Part shown: one piece after another, positions 20,887 to 28,586 of the stretch
How positions within the stretch are numbered: position 1 is the stretch's first letter
Layout of the letters: every line of letters begins with the position of its first letter
Virus record (IMG/VR): IMGVR_UViG_3300042560_001833
Location: 1-32,873 of that record
Strand: one strand, 5' to 3'
From: a virus
DNA: 32,873 nucleotides
Made by a program: the position numbers and the translations under genes
The notes under the pieces: generated by a model
What the model was told of the DNA's origin: nothing
The model's input: the letters and a program-made list of their open reading frames with translations, nothing else
Database searches by the model: none

Positions 20887-22049
20887 ACCACGCCGACCGT
20901 TTCCACAGCAAGCTGAGCCCATCCGGCGCGAAGCGCTTTATGGCGTGCCCTGGCAGCATTCGATTGTCAGAAGGCATTCCCCGCCGTGACAGCGTCTTCA
21001 GCGCCGAAGGGACCGCAGCCCACGAACTTGCGGAGAAGTGCCTGACGACAGGCTTCGACGCGGCCAAGTATCTCGGCGAGAAGATCGGCGAGTTCGAAGT
21101 GACCGACGAAATGGCGCACGCCGTGCAGTCCTACGTCGACTACGTGCGGGGGTTCATCGAGCGCGGGTGGGTTGTCACGTTGGAAGAGCGGGTCGATCTC
21201 GGCCACATCGTCGACGGCATGTCGGGCACTGCCGACTGCTACGCCTACAAGGACGGGCACCTGTTCGTGATCGAATACAAGCACGGCAGGGGCGTCGCGG
21301 TCGAAGTCGACCAGAACCCGCAGCCCATGTGCTACGGCCTCGGTGTGATGAAGCGGCTCGGCAACCAGGCCAAGTTCACGAAGGTCAGCCTCACCATCGT
21401 CCAGCCGCGGGCCTCGCACCCGCGCGGCGGGATCCGCACGTGGGAAACCACGCCGGCCCGACTGGAAGAGTTTGCCGGCGAGCTTGCCGACGCGGCGTTC
21501 GCTACGCTCGATCCGGACGCGCCGCTGGTGCCCGGTGAGTGGTGCCAGTTCTGCCCGGCCGCCGACGCGAATGTCTGCCCTGCGCTGAAAGAGCAGGCAC
21601 TGGCGCTCGCTGCGGAAGAATTCGAGGACGCCAGCTATGCCGGGCTCAGCAACGAAGAACTCGGCGACTTGCTCGACAAGGTTTCGAACGTCGAGACGTG
21701 GTGCAAGAAGCTGCGCGAATACGCGAACGCCCAGGCGAAGGTCGGCCGCATGCCGATCGGCTACAAATGGGTGGAAAAGCGGGCTACCCGGAAGTGGTCG
21801 GACGAGGAATCGGTCGCAGCGAATTTGCGATTGGTGATGGACTTCACGGACGAGCAGATTTTCGAGCGGAAGCTGAAGAGCCCGCCGCAGATCGAAAAGC
21901 TCGTCGGGAAGAAGGACTTCGGTGTGCTTCGGCCGCTGATAGTTCAGCAGTCGAGCGGGCTTGTGCTGGCGCCGCTCGGAGATCCACGGCCTGAAGCGCA
22001 GCCAAATGCGGCAAGCGAATTCGAGGCCGTAAGCATGGATGATGAGTAG
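20883..22049 (+). CDS. DUF2800 protein (PD-(D/E)XK/RecB-like nuclease family)
   Basis: The 388-aa protein has the DUF2800 layout. The N-terminal SPSGAKRFMACPGSIRLSEG is followed by GTAAHELAEKCL, then GMSGTADCYAY and HLFVIEYKHGRGVAVE, a PD-(D/E)XK-like core in which the E-x-K of EYK is the likely metal site. The C-terminal EWCQFCPAADANVCPA contains cysteines as in AddB/Cas4-like Fe-S nucleases. Its phage role is probably DNA end processing together with the ssDNA-binding protein that follows. The start is GTG (20883-20885), overlapping the previous stop. Confidence 0.88.
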   Translation: MNHADRFHSKLSPSGAKRFMACPGSIRLSEGIPRRDSVFSAEGTAAHELAEKCLTTGFDAAKYLGEKIGEFEVTDEMAHAVQSYVDYVRGFIERGWVVTLEERVDLGHIVDGMSGTADCYAYKDGHLFVIEYKHGRGVAVEVDQNPQPMCYGLGVMKRLGNQAKFTKVSLTIVQPRASHPRGGIRTWETTPARLEEFAGELADAAFATLDPDAPLVPGEWCQFCPAADANVCPALKEQALALAAEEFEDASYAGLSNEELGDLLDKVSNVETWCKKLREYANAQAKVGRMPIGYKWVEKRATRKWSDEESVAANLRLVMDFTDEQIFERKLKSPPQIEKLVGKKDFGVLRPLIVQQSSGLVLAPLGDPRPEAQPNAASEFEAVSMDDE

Positions 22050-22069
22050 CAAATAGAGGAAAATGTAGG

Positions 22070-22696
22070 ATGGCAAGAGATTTCAATGCGTTTGTGCCCG
22101 GCAAGAAAGAGGGCACGATTCACTCTCCGAAGTGCCGCCTGATCTATCCGTCGCTTTTCGAAGCAGTGGACATGAAGGGCAACCCCAAGGGACCGGAAGA
22201 AAAGCTCCGGTATCGCCTGACGATACTGGTGCCGACGAAGGCCGACCTGACGTTGCTGCGCGAGCGCGTCGAGGCGGTGATACAGGACGAAGCGCCGGCC
22301 AAGGACCGCTCGACGGCCCGCAAGCCGTGGCTGAAGACGGCGGATTCGAAGGCGCTGGAAAAGTACAGCGATGAGTTTCCCGTCATGCTGCGCGTTCACA
22401 GCAAGTACGCGCCGCAGGTGGTCGGGCCGGATCCGACGCGGGCGCTCACCGAGGACGAAGTCTATTCAGGCCGGTGGGGCGTCGTGTCGCTCAACCCGTA
22501 TTGGTACGGCTCGATCGACGGCGGCAAGCCGGGCGTGGCTCTCGGCATGGGCAACGTGCAGTACCTCGATCATGCCGACAAGATCGGCGGGTCGCGTGTG
22601 ACTGCCGAGGACGAGTTCGAACCGGCTGACGATGTCGAAGATTCGGCACCGCCCAGTGCACGGGGCAACAGCACTTCTGACGATCTCTTCGGGTAA
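22070..22696 (+). CDS. DUF2815 ssDNA-binding protein
   Basis: The 208-aa protein matches DUF2815 (T7 gp2.5-like OB-fold): KCRLIYPSLFEAVDMKGNPKGPEEKLRYRLTILVP, then VVSLNPYWYGSIDGGKPGVALGMGNVQYLD. It ends in a strongly acidic tail (EDEFEPADDVEDSA...SDDLFG), which is the usual partner-binding tail of phage SSBs. Pairing with DUF2800 just upstream is the usual arrangement. A purine-rich ribosome site AGAGGAAAA lies about 9 bases before the ATG, and another start is unlikely. Confidence 0.92.
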   Translation: MARDFNAFVPGKKEGTIHSPKCRLIYPSLFEAVDMKGNPKGPEEKLRYRLTILVPTKADLTLLRERVEAVIQDEAPAKDRSTARKPWLKTADSKALEKYSDEFPVMLRVHSKYAPQVVGPDPTRALTEDEVYSGRWGVVSLNPYWYGSIDGGKPGVALGMGNVQYLDHADKIGGSRVTAEDEFEPADDVEDSAPPSARGNSTSDDLFG

Positions 22697-22817
22697 CAGG
22701 TTTCGCGTACCCGAAGACGCCGCTGCTGGCGCTCCTGGCTCAATAGGGACTGGTGCGACGAAACAGCCGGCAGCGGCAACCCTTTCTGTAGCAAGAATCG
22801 CAAAGGACTCTATCACC

Positions 22818-23096
22818 ATGACCGAAGGTCACAACAGCCGCCAGCAGCTCCGCAGCTATGTCGAGCGCATCGAGCGCCTGGAAGAAGAGAAGAAGGCGCT
22901 CGCCGAGGACATCAAGTCGGTCTACGTCGAGGCCAAGAGCAACGGCTACGATCGCAAGGCGCTCGCCCACATCGTGAAACTGCGCAAGCAGGACGCGACC
23001 GCCAGGGCGGAATTCGAGAGCATCGTCGACACCTACATGGTCGCGCTCGGCATGCTAGAGGTTTCGGCGCGCGAGATCGCCGAGGCACTGGGATGA
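22818..23096 (+). CDS. gapR: GapR-like nucleoid protein (DUF2312)
   Basis: The 92-aa protein closely follows the GapR pattern: LRSYVERIERLEEEKKALAEDIKSVYVEAKSNGYD, LAHIVKLRKQD, then a C-terminal helix. GapR is an alphaproteobacterial protein that clamps over-twisted DNA ahead of replication forks and stimulates topoisomerases. The ATG at 22818 has AAAGGA upstream; a longer frame would run across the intergenic stretch and is not needed. It overlaps the next gene as ATGA. A phage copy suggests help for phage fork movement or takeover of host chromosome control. Confidence 0.9.
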   Translation: MTEGHNSRQQLRSYVERIERLEEEKKALAEDIKSVYVEAKSNGYDRKALAHIVKLRKQDATARAEFESIVDTYMVALGMLEVSAREIAEALG

Positions 23097-23479
23097 ACTA
23101 CCACCGATCCGAAACGGCCATGCTGCGCGATCGCATCGAGCAACTAGAGGAAGAGCTTCGCCAGCTTCGCGAGACATTCGTCGGCGCACAGGACGACGAC
23201 CTGCGGTTCACGCTGAGCATCACGTACAAGCTGCCGCCGATGGAAGTCGCCGTGTTGCTGCTTCTGCTGCGCCGACGCTTCGTCACCCGCGAGCAAATGT
23301 ACGCCGCTGTCTACGGCGCCGACTCCGAGGTCCAAGAGCGGATATTCGACGTTACGATCAGTCGGCTCCGCAAGAAGACCCGCATCCACATAGCCAACGC
23401 CTACAGGATCGGCTGGTGGATCCCGAACCGCGAGAAGGTGTTGGAAGCAGTTCTTGAAGGAAAGGAGCTTCCGCTATGA
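23093..23479 (+). CDS. Coiled-coil / winged-helix DNA-binding protein 2
   Basis: The 128-aa protein has an N-terminal coil (about residues 5-28: ETAMLRDRIEQLEEELRQLRETF) and an OmpR-like winged helix (residues 40-115: LPPMEVAVLLLLLRRRFVTREQMYAAVYG, then VTISRLRKKTRI and AYRIGWWI). The layout repeats that of the protein at 16781-17140. It lacks the phosphoacceptor domain. It overlaps the GapR gene (ATGA) and the HD gene (ATGA), so the three are translated together. A DNA-binding regulator role is likely. Confidence 0.82.
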   Translation: MNYHRSETAMLRDRIEQLEEELRQLRETFVGAQDDDLRFTLSITYKLPPMEVAVLLLLLRRRFVTREQMYAAVYGADSEVQERIFDVTISRLRKKTRIHIANAYRIGWWIPNREKVLEAVLEGKELPL

Positions 23480-24024
23480 CAAAGATACTCACCTACAGCG
23501 GCGTCGTGTTCGACCTGATCGCGCCGAAGGCGGCAGACATCCGCATGGATGACATCGTCGTCCCGTTCGCCCGCATCGGTCGCTTCAACGACCACCTTGC
23601 GGAGCGCGTCACGCTGCTGCAGCACAGCCTGCTGGTGGCCGATCTGGTCGGCTACAAGGCCCGGCCATACGCACTGCTGCACGACGCCCACGAAGCATAT
23701 ATCGGCGACATCACGACGCCGGTCGTGCAAGCGCTCGACACTGCGAACTACGGCACCGCCAGCGCGGTCGCGGCGCTGAAGTATCGGATCGACTGCGCGA
23801 CCTACGTAGCGTTCGGTCTGTCGTACCCGAGCGACGACATTCTCGACGAGATCAAGGGCGCCGACCGCATGGCGCTCTCGATCGAGAGGGATTGTTTCGC
23901 GGATCCGGGGCCGGTTGAGTTGTGGGCCGACCTGCCCGAGCCGGTGTATGTCGCAATACCGCCTAACGACTTGTCGCGCTACCGTCACATGCTGATCTCG
24001 CTTTGCCCGGAGGTGCCAGCATGA
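23476..24024 (+). CDS. HD-domain phosphohydrolase (nucleotidase-like)
   Basis: The 182-aa protein resembles the YfbR/5'-deoxynucleotidase group. It shows H50 in LLQHSLLVADL, the pair H69-D70 in ALLHDAHEAYIGDITTPV and a later aspartate in EIKGADRMAL. The HD pair and surrounding residues are intact, so it is probably active. Such phage enzymes remove phosphates from dNMPs or clean up modified nucleotides. It stands in the nucleotide/replication operon with the dNMP kinase and polymerase downstream. The start overlaps the previous stop. Confidence 0.88.
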   Translation: MTKILTYSGVVFDLIAPKAADIRMDDIVVPFARIGRFNDHLAERVTLLQHSLLVADLVGYKARPYALLHDAHEAYIGDITTPVVQALDTANYGTASAVAALKYRIDCATYVAFGLSYPSDDILDEIKGADRMALSIERDCFADPGPVELWADLPEPVYVAIPPNDLSRYRHMLISLCPEVPA

Positions 24025-24758
24025 AGAAGTGGCTCGATGCGCTGATTGTCGCAATTTTCGTAGCGTATTGCATGGTGTGGTCGAGTGTCGCATTCGCACA
24101 GCAGAAGGTCGACGCGGCACTGGTTCTCGCGATCGACCATTCGAGCAGTGTCGACGCGACCGAATGGAAGCTTCAGCTTGAAGGCTACGCCGACGCATTC
24201 CGAAGCGATGCGGTCAAGGCGTCCATCACTTCCGGCTACCACCAGAAGATCGCCGTCGCGGTGTTCCGGTGGTCCGACTACTCCATGCAAGAAACCTTGA
24301 TCGGGTGGACGATCCTCGACGGCCCGGAAGCGGCCGACATGCTCGCCGCGCAGATCATGCAGTTCTCCAAGCTGCCGGCACTCAATGGCACCTGCATCGC
24401 GGGCGCGCTGGTGTTTGCTGGCGAAATGCTGAAGGCCGCGCCGTGGGCCGAGCGCCAGGTGATCGACGTGAGTGGCGACGAAGCCGAAAGCTGCGGCCCG
24501 AACGGTCCGTATGCAAGGCAGGCTAGAGACGCGCTGGTCGACTTGGGCGTGCAGATCAACGGACTGCCGATCCTGCAGGCGGAAGTGCCGGTGGTCTACG
24601 GGATCCCGGCCGGTGGCGACACCAACAAGAACATCGAGCGCTTCTACAGCGAGAACGTCGTCGGCGGGCCCGGTGCGTTCATGGTCACGGCCAACGGCTT
24701 CGGCGAGTTTGCGATGGCGGTCCAACGCAAGCTGTTGCTTGAGATCGCGGGGCTGTGA
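24021..24758 (+). CDS. Secreted DUF1194 VWA-like protein
   Basis: The 245-aa protein has a signal peptide (MKKWLDALIVAIFVAYCMVWSSVAFA, cut likely after about residue 26), then a von Willebrand A fold with MIDAS-like AIDHSSSVDATEW and IDVSGDEAE. This is the DUF1194 family of alphaproteobacteria, whose function is unknown. The phage copy would be exported. Such cargo (a 'moron') could change host surface or adhesion, but that is inference. It lies between the HD hydrolase and methyltransferase, overlapping both (ATGA and TGATG), so it is firmly embedded in the operon. Confidence 0.88.
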   Translation: MKKWLDALIVAIFVAYCMVWSSVAFAQQKVDAALVLAIDHSSSVDATEWKLQLEGYADAFRSDAVKASITSGYHQKIAVAVFRWSDYSMQETLIGWTILDGPEAADMLAAQIMQFSKLPALNGTCIAGALVFAGEMLKAAPWAERQVIDVSGDEAESCGPNGPYARQARDALVDLGVQINGLPILQAEVPVVYGIPAGGDTNKNIERFYSENVVGGPGAFMVTANGFGEFAMAVQRKLLLEIAGL

Positions 24759-25660
24759 TGGCGGCCTATTACAACGAGCACGACCCGAAGGCGGCCGCGT
24801 GGCTGCGTGAGCTAATCAAGGCGGGGCTGATAGCGCCCGGCGAAGTCGACGAAAGGTCGATCGAGGATGTCGTACCAAACGAACTCAACGGGTTTACCCA
24901 GTGCCATTTCTTCGCAGGAATCGGCGTCTGGTCCTACGCACTCAGGCTCGCCGGTTGGCCCGACGACAGGCCGGTTTGGACAGGATCCTGCCCTTGCCAG
25001 CCTTTCTCCGCGGCAGGCAAAAGAGGCGGGACTGCTGATGAGCGTCATTTGTGGCCAGCCTTCCAGTTTCTCATCGAACAGTGCCGCCCTGCAATCGTCC
25101 TTGGAGAACAGGTTGCGAGCAAGGACGGCCTCGCTTGGCTCGACACTGTACGCGCTGACCTGGAAGCATCGGGTTACGCCGTCGGGGCTGCGGATCTGTG
25201 CGCTGCGGGCGTCGGCGCGCCGCATATCAGACAAAGGCTCTGGTTCGTTGGAAAGCGCGGAGCCGAAAGGCTGGTGGGGAACGCCGACCGTGCAGAACGC
25301 GAGGCACGCGGCGTTCAGCCCATCGGAGCAGGAACGCGATCCGAACGTGTTGCACAATCAGGTGCATCTGGCGGGCTGGCCGACACCGACGACGCGCGAC
25401 TGGAAGGATGGCAGCGAGCAGCCGAACGTGCCGATCAACAGCCTGTTGGAGCGGGAAGTGTGGGCGGCGGGCCCGGCCCGACTAACGGCCACTGGCGAAC
25501 TGCTGACTGGCTCCACTGCCGGGATGGAAAGTGGCGGCCAGTTGAACCCGGCACATTCCCGTTGGTTCATGGGGCTTCCGAGCGAGTGGGACGACTGCGG
25601 GGTTACGGCAATGCAGTCGTTGCGCAGGCAGCGCAAGCCTTCATCGAGAGTGTGATGTGA
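24758..25660 (+). CDS. DNA cytosine-5 methyltransferase (Dcm-type)
   Basis: The 300-aa protein has the C5 methyltransferase motifs: FFAGIGVWSYALRLAGW (motif I, about 51-67), GSCPCQPFSAAGK (motif IV, catalytic C80), GEQV in place of ENV (motif VI, about 116-119) and APHIRQRLWFVG (motif VIII). The C-terminal CRDGKWRPVEPGTFPLVHGASERVGRLRGYGNAVV is the usual ending of phage members. It would protect phage DNA from host restriction. The usual ENV is EQV, so activity is likely but not certain. It overlaps its neighbours (TGATG on both sides). A second long frame lies inside it. Confidence 0.9.
   Translation: MAAYYNEHDPKAAAWLRELIKAGLIAPGEVDERSIEDVVPNELNGFTQCHFFAGIGVWSYALRLAGWPDDRPVWTGSCPCQPFSAAGKRGGTADERHLWPAFQFLIEQCRPAIVLGEQVASKDGLAWLDTVRADLEASGYAVGAADLCAAGVGAPHIRQRLWFVGKRGAERLVGNADRAEREARGVQPIGAGTRSERVAQSGASGGLADTDDARLEGWQRAAERADQQPVGAGSVGGGPGPTNGHWRTADWLHCRDGKWRPVEPGTFPLVHGASERVGRLRGYGNAVVAQAAQAFIESVM
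24867..25655 (+). CDS. Overprinted ORF within the methyltransferase gene
   Basis: A second open frame of 262 codons runs in another frame through most of the methyltransferase gene. It is not random-looking. It contains LASLSPRQAKEAGLLMSVICGQP, SLENRLRARTASLGSTLYALTWKHRVTPSG, GWPTPTTRDWKDG and GGQLNPAHSRWFMGLPSEWDDC. These phrases I recognise as recurrent in proteins annotated in many phages as hypothetical or methyltransferase-associated. It starts with ATG 24867 without a clear ribosome site and ends at TGA 25655, five bases before the other frame ends. Expression is unproven. Support is the length, composition and the remembered family pattern. Confidence 0.5.
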   Translation: MSYQTNSTGLPSAISSQESASGPTHSGSPVGPTTGRFGQDPALASLSPRQAKEAGLLMSVICGQPSSFSSNSAALQSSLENRLRARTASLGSTLYALTWKHRVTPSGLRICALRASARRISDKGSGSLESAEPKGWWGTPTVQNARHAAFSPSEQERDPNVLHNQVHLAGWPTPTTRDWKDGSEQPNVPINSLLEREVWAAGPARLTATGELLTGSTAGMESGGQLNPAHSRWFMGLPSEWDDCGVTAMQSLRRQRKPSSRV

Positions 25661-25866
25661 TGGCCGGTATCCACTGCGTCAACTGCGGCTCGACGAAGAC
25701 CAGCGTGGTCAATACGCGCCGGATCCCCGACATGGTGAAGCGTCGCCGGCTCTGCGAGGACTGCGGCTGCAAGTTCACGACGTATGAGAAGGTCGGCAAG
25801 GTGACTTTGCCGGCGCCTCGATCCTTCGCGTCCTTCACACCCCGTGGCTGGCTGGACGAGGCATGA
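25660..25866 (+). CDS. NrdR-like zinc ribbon protein
   Basis: The 68-aa protein has one zinc ribbon: CVNCGSTKTSVVNTRRIPDMVKRRRLCEDCGCKFTTYEKV, the same layout as the N-terminal domain of NrdR (CPxC...RRRRxCxxCxxRFTTYE). The ATP-cone domain is absent. NrdR controls ribonucleotide reductase genes by binding NrdR boxes, so a phage stand-alone ribbon might compete at such boxes, which is speculative. It overlaps the methyltransferase stop (TGATG) and the polymerase start (ATGA). Confidence 0.82.
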   Translation: MAGIHCVNCGSTKTSVVNTRRIPDMVKRRRLCEDCGCKFTTYEKVGKVTLPAPRSFASFTPRGWLDEA

Positions 25867-27968
25867 GGTCGCTCCACATCGACTTCGAAACCAGATCCCC
25901 GGTCAACCTGAAAAAGACCGGCGCCTACGTCTATTTCGACCACCCGGACACCGACCTGTGGTGCGCCGCCTACGCCTTCGACGACGAGCCCGTCCAGCTA
26001 TGGGTGCCAGGCGAGCCGTGTCCGAGCGACGTGCGCGAGCACGTTGTCTCTGGAGGACGACTCGTCGCACACAACGCCAGTTTCGAGCGGCTCGCCTTCA
26101 GCAAGATACTAGGCCCTCGCTACGGCTGGCCGGTGCCGAAACTGCGCCAGTGGTACTGCACGATGGCGATGGCTCTGGCACAGGCGCTGCCGGCCGGTCT
26201 GGAAGATGCCTGCGCGGTCACGCAGACCGCCGTCCAGAAGGACGAAAAAGGCAGTCGCGTGATGAAGCAGATGGCGAAGCCGCGCCGTCCGCGCAAGGAC
26301 GAGCCCGCCGACAAGCTGCTTTGGTGGGACGACGCCGCCCGGCTCAACACGCTCTACGAGTATTGCAAGACCGACGTTGAGGCCGAGCGCTTGCTGGAAA
26401 AGCGCCTTCGGCCACTGTCGGATTTCGAGCAGCACATTTGGTGGCTCGACCAGGAGATCAATGACCGCGGCGTGGCAGTGGACGTGGAACTCTGCAACGC
26501 GGCTTTGAAGATCGTCGACGAGCAGCGCGAACGGCTCGACCGCGAAATGCGCGACATCACGAACGGCGAGATCGCCGGCACGGGCGCGGTCAACCAGATC
26601 AAGGCTTACCTGCGGGACTTCGAAAACCTCGACGTGGGCGAGAGCCTGGCGAAAGACACCGTGGTCGAACTGTTGATCCGGGCCGACCTGAGCGCCAATG
26701 CGCGCCGGATCCTCGAGCTGCGCCAGGAAGGCAGCAAAACTTCTGTCGCCAAGATCGACGCACTGCTGAACGGCACGCAGGCCGACGGCCGGTCAAGGGG
26801 CCTTCTGCAATACCACGCCGCGTCTACCGGCCGGTGGGGCGGTCGGCGCTTCCAGCCGCAGAACATCAAGCGGCCGCAGATCGACGACGTGAACACGGCG
26901 ATCGACATCGTGCGGACGGGGAACCTCGACTTGGTCGAATCGCTCTACGGCAACGCGCTCGGCGTCGTGGGCGATTGCCTGCGGGGCATGGTGATCGCGC
27001 CGAGCGGGAGGAAACTCCTAGCAGCCGATTATTCGAACATCGAAGGCCGGGTAGCAGCGTGGTTGGCCGGCGAGCAGTGGAAGATCGACGCCTTCAAGGC
27101 GCAGGACGACGGGACCGGACCAGAGATATACCTGCTGACCGCTTCCGAGATCACCGGCATTCCGCTTTCGAAGCTCAACAAGAAGAGCCCGGAGCGCCAG
27201 GGATTCGGCAAAGTTCCCGAGTTGGGACTCCAATATCAAGGCGGAGTGGGTGCCTTCCTGACGATGGCGAAAACCTACGGCGTCCAGATCGCTACCTACT
27301 ACGATTTCGTCACGTCGACAGTGTCGAAGGACGTACTGACTTTGGTCGAGAAGGGGTGGAACAGCCGCGGCAAATCGAGCGGTGTCGACCTGCAGTCGTG
27401 GTGGACCGCCGAGGCCATCAAGGTGCGATGGAGAGGCCGGCACCCGGCAATGGTTGCCTTCTGGCGCGAAATGGAAGACGCAGCGATCGCCACCGTTACG
27501 ACGGGCGAAGAGCACGAAGTCGGCAAGATCCGCTTCTACAAGAAGGGATCGTTTCTGTTCATGGAACTGCCGAGCGGTCGGCCGCTCGCATACGCCTTCC
27601 CGGAGATCGACAAAATGGCGACGCCGTGGCGCAACGAAGACGACGAGATCGTCTACAAGGACACGTTGTTCTTCAAAGGCACCGACAGCGTCACGCGCCA
27701 GTGGTGCGTCCAGACGACATACGGCGGAAAACTCGTGGAAAACGCCTGCCAGGCCGTCGCCCGTGACGTGATGGCTCAGGCGCTGATCGGGCTCGACGCA
27801 TGGGGTTACGAAACTGTTCTGACGGTGCACGACGAAATCGTTGCGGAGAGCACCGAGCGCGTCGGGACCGCCGAGCATTTCAGCGAGTTGATGACAGTGC
27901 TTCCGGACTGGGCGGATGGTCTGCCCTTGGTCGCGGAAGGCTTTGAGGACAGGAGATACAGGAAATGA
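25863..27968 (+). CDS. DNA polymerase, family A, with 3'-5' exonuclease
   Basis: The 701-aa protein is the phage replicative polymerase. The exonuclease domain has LHIDFETRS (D7, E9), AHNASFERLAF (about 69-79) and YEYCKTDVEAERLL (about 165-178). The polymerase domain has motif A LLAADYSNIEGR (D389), motif B RQGFGKVPELGLQY (R445, K450, Y458) and motif C VLTVHDEIV (HDE at 656-658). All catalytic residues are present, so both activities are likely. The length is usual for this phage group. It overlaps both neighbours by ATGA. The primase-helicase at 13821 and the SSB at 22070 complete the replisome. Confidence 0.95.
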   Translation: MRSLHIDFETRSPVNLKKTGAYVYFDHPDTDLWCAAYAFDDEPVQLWVPGEPCPSDVREHVVSGGRLVAHNASFERLAFSKILGPRYGWPVPKLRQWYCTMAMALAQALPAGLEDACAVTQTAVQKDEKGSRVMKQMAKPRRPRKDEPADKLLWWDDAARLNTLYEYCKTDVEAERLLEKRLRPLSDFEQHIWWLDQEINDRGVAVDVELCNAALKIVDEQRERLDREMRDITNGEIAGTGAVNQIKAYLRDFENLDVGESLAKDTVVELLIRADLSANARRILELRQEGSKTSVAKIDALLNGTQADGRSRGLLQYHAASTGRWGGRRFQPQNIKRPQIDDVNTAIDIVRTGNLDLVESLYGNALGVVGDCLRGMVIAPSGRKLLAADYSNIEGRVAAWLAGEQWKIDAFKAQDDGTGPEIYLLTASEITGIPLSKLNKKSPERQGFGKVPELGLQYQGGVGAFLTMAKTYGVQIATYYDFVTSTVSKDVLTLVEKGWNSRGKSSGVDLQSWWTAEAIKVRWRGRHPAMVAFWREMEDAAIATVTTGEEHEVGKIRFYKKGSFLFMELPSGRPLAYAFPEIDKMATPWRNEDDEIVYKDTLFFKGTDSVTRQWCVQTTYGGKLVENACQAVARDVMAQALIGLDAWGYETVLTVHDEIVAESTERVGTAEHFSELMTVLPDWADGLPLVAEGFEDRRYRK

Positions 27969-28501
27969 ACACGATCATCGGACTGGGCGGCCCCAAGGGC
28001 AGCGGAAAGAGTTTTGCGGCTGACTGGCTTGTCGCAAATAGAGGCTACACGCGGGTGAAGTTTGCGACAGCCTTGAAAAACATGCTCCGGGTGCTCGGCC
28101 TGACCGACGAGCACATCGAAGGCCCTTTGAAGGAAGTCCCGTGCGACCTGCTCAACGGCCGGACGCCGCGGCACGCCATGCAGACGTTGGGTGCCGAGTG
28201 GGGTCGCAACCTGATCGACGACGCACTGTGGGTGGACACGTGGCGGCGTCGAGTGCTGGCCACGTCCGGGCCGGTGGTCGTGGACGACGTGCGGTTCGAC
28301 AATGAGGCCGCAGCGGTGCGGAGCCTGGGCGGCATTGTCGTCTTGATCTCGCATTCTGCGATTTCAACCGACGAGCACGCAAGCGAGCGGTTCGAGTACG
28401 AGCCCGACTACCGCGTGTTCAACGCCAAGGACGAAACCTTTCTGCCGCATATCGACCTGCTGGCAGCGATGATGGCGACGCGAAACGTGACCAAACCTTA
28501 A
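27965..28501 (+). CDS. Deoxynucleoside monophosphate kinase
   Basis: The 178-aa protein has a P-loop IGLGGPKGSGKS (residues 5-16), a long lid-like middle (PRHAMQTLGAEWGRNLIDDALWVD) typical of phage dNMP kinases, and GPVVVDDVRFDNEA, where a Walker B-like VVVDDVR stands. These enzymes raise dNMPs to dNDPs for phage DNA synthesis. It is the last gene of the replication operon, overlapping the polymerase by ATGA. The stop at 28501 is followed by a hairpin leader for the next gene. Confidence 0.88.
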   Translation: MNTIIGLGGPKGSGKSFAADWLVANRGYTRVKFATALKNMLRVLGLTDEHIEGPLKEVPCDLLNGRTPRHAMQTLGAEWGRNLIDDALWVDTWRRRVLATSGPVVVDDVRFDNEAAAVRSLGGIVVLISHSAISTDEHASERFEYEPDYRVFNAKDETFLPHIDLLAAMMATRNVTKP

Positions 28502-28533
28502 TTAGCCACCTTTCCTATTCGATGCTACAAGCT

Positions 28534-28563
28534 GCGACAGTTCCTACAGCAAGGGACTGTCGC
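28534..28563 (+). other. Hairpin upstream of the plus-strand virion gene
   Basis: GCGACAGTTCC (28534-28544) pairs with GGGACTGTCGC (28553-28563) over 11 positions (one G-U), with an 8-base loop. The next gene starts 24 bases later. The right arm is not followed by a T-run, so it may act as a leaky terminator or 5' stabiliser for the virion-gene mRNA. Confidence 0.6.
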
Positions 28564-28586
28564 AATCGTTTCTGGAGAAACACCAC

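Noticed and set aside
20967-22076. Minus-strand frame opposite the DUF2800 gene (369 codons)
   Set aside because: Composition typical of an antisense frame in high-GC DNA, and the opposite strand encodes a recognised family.
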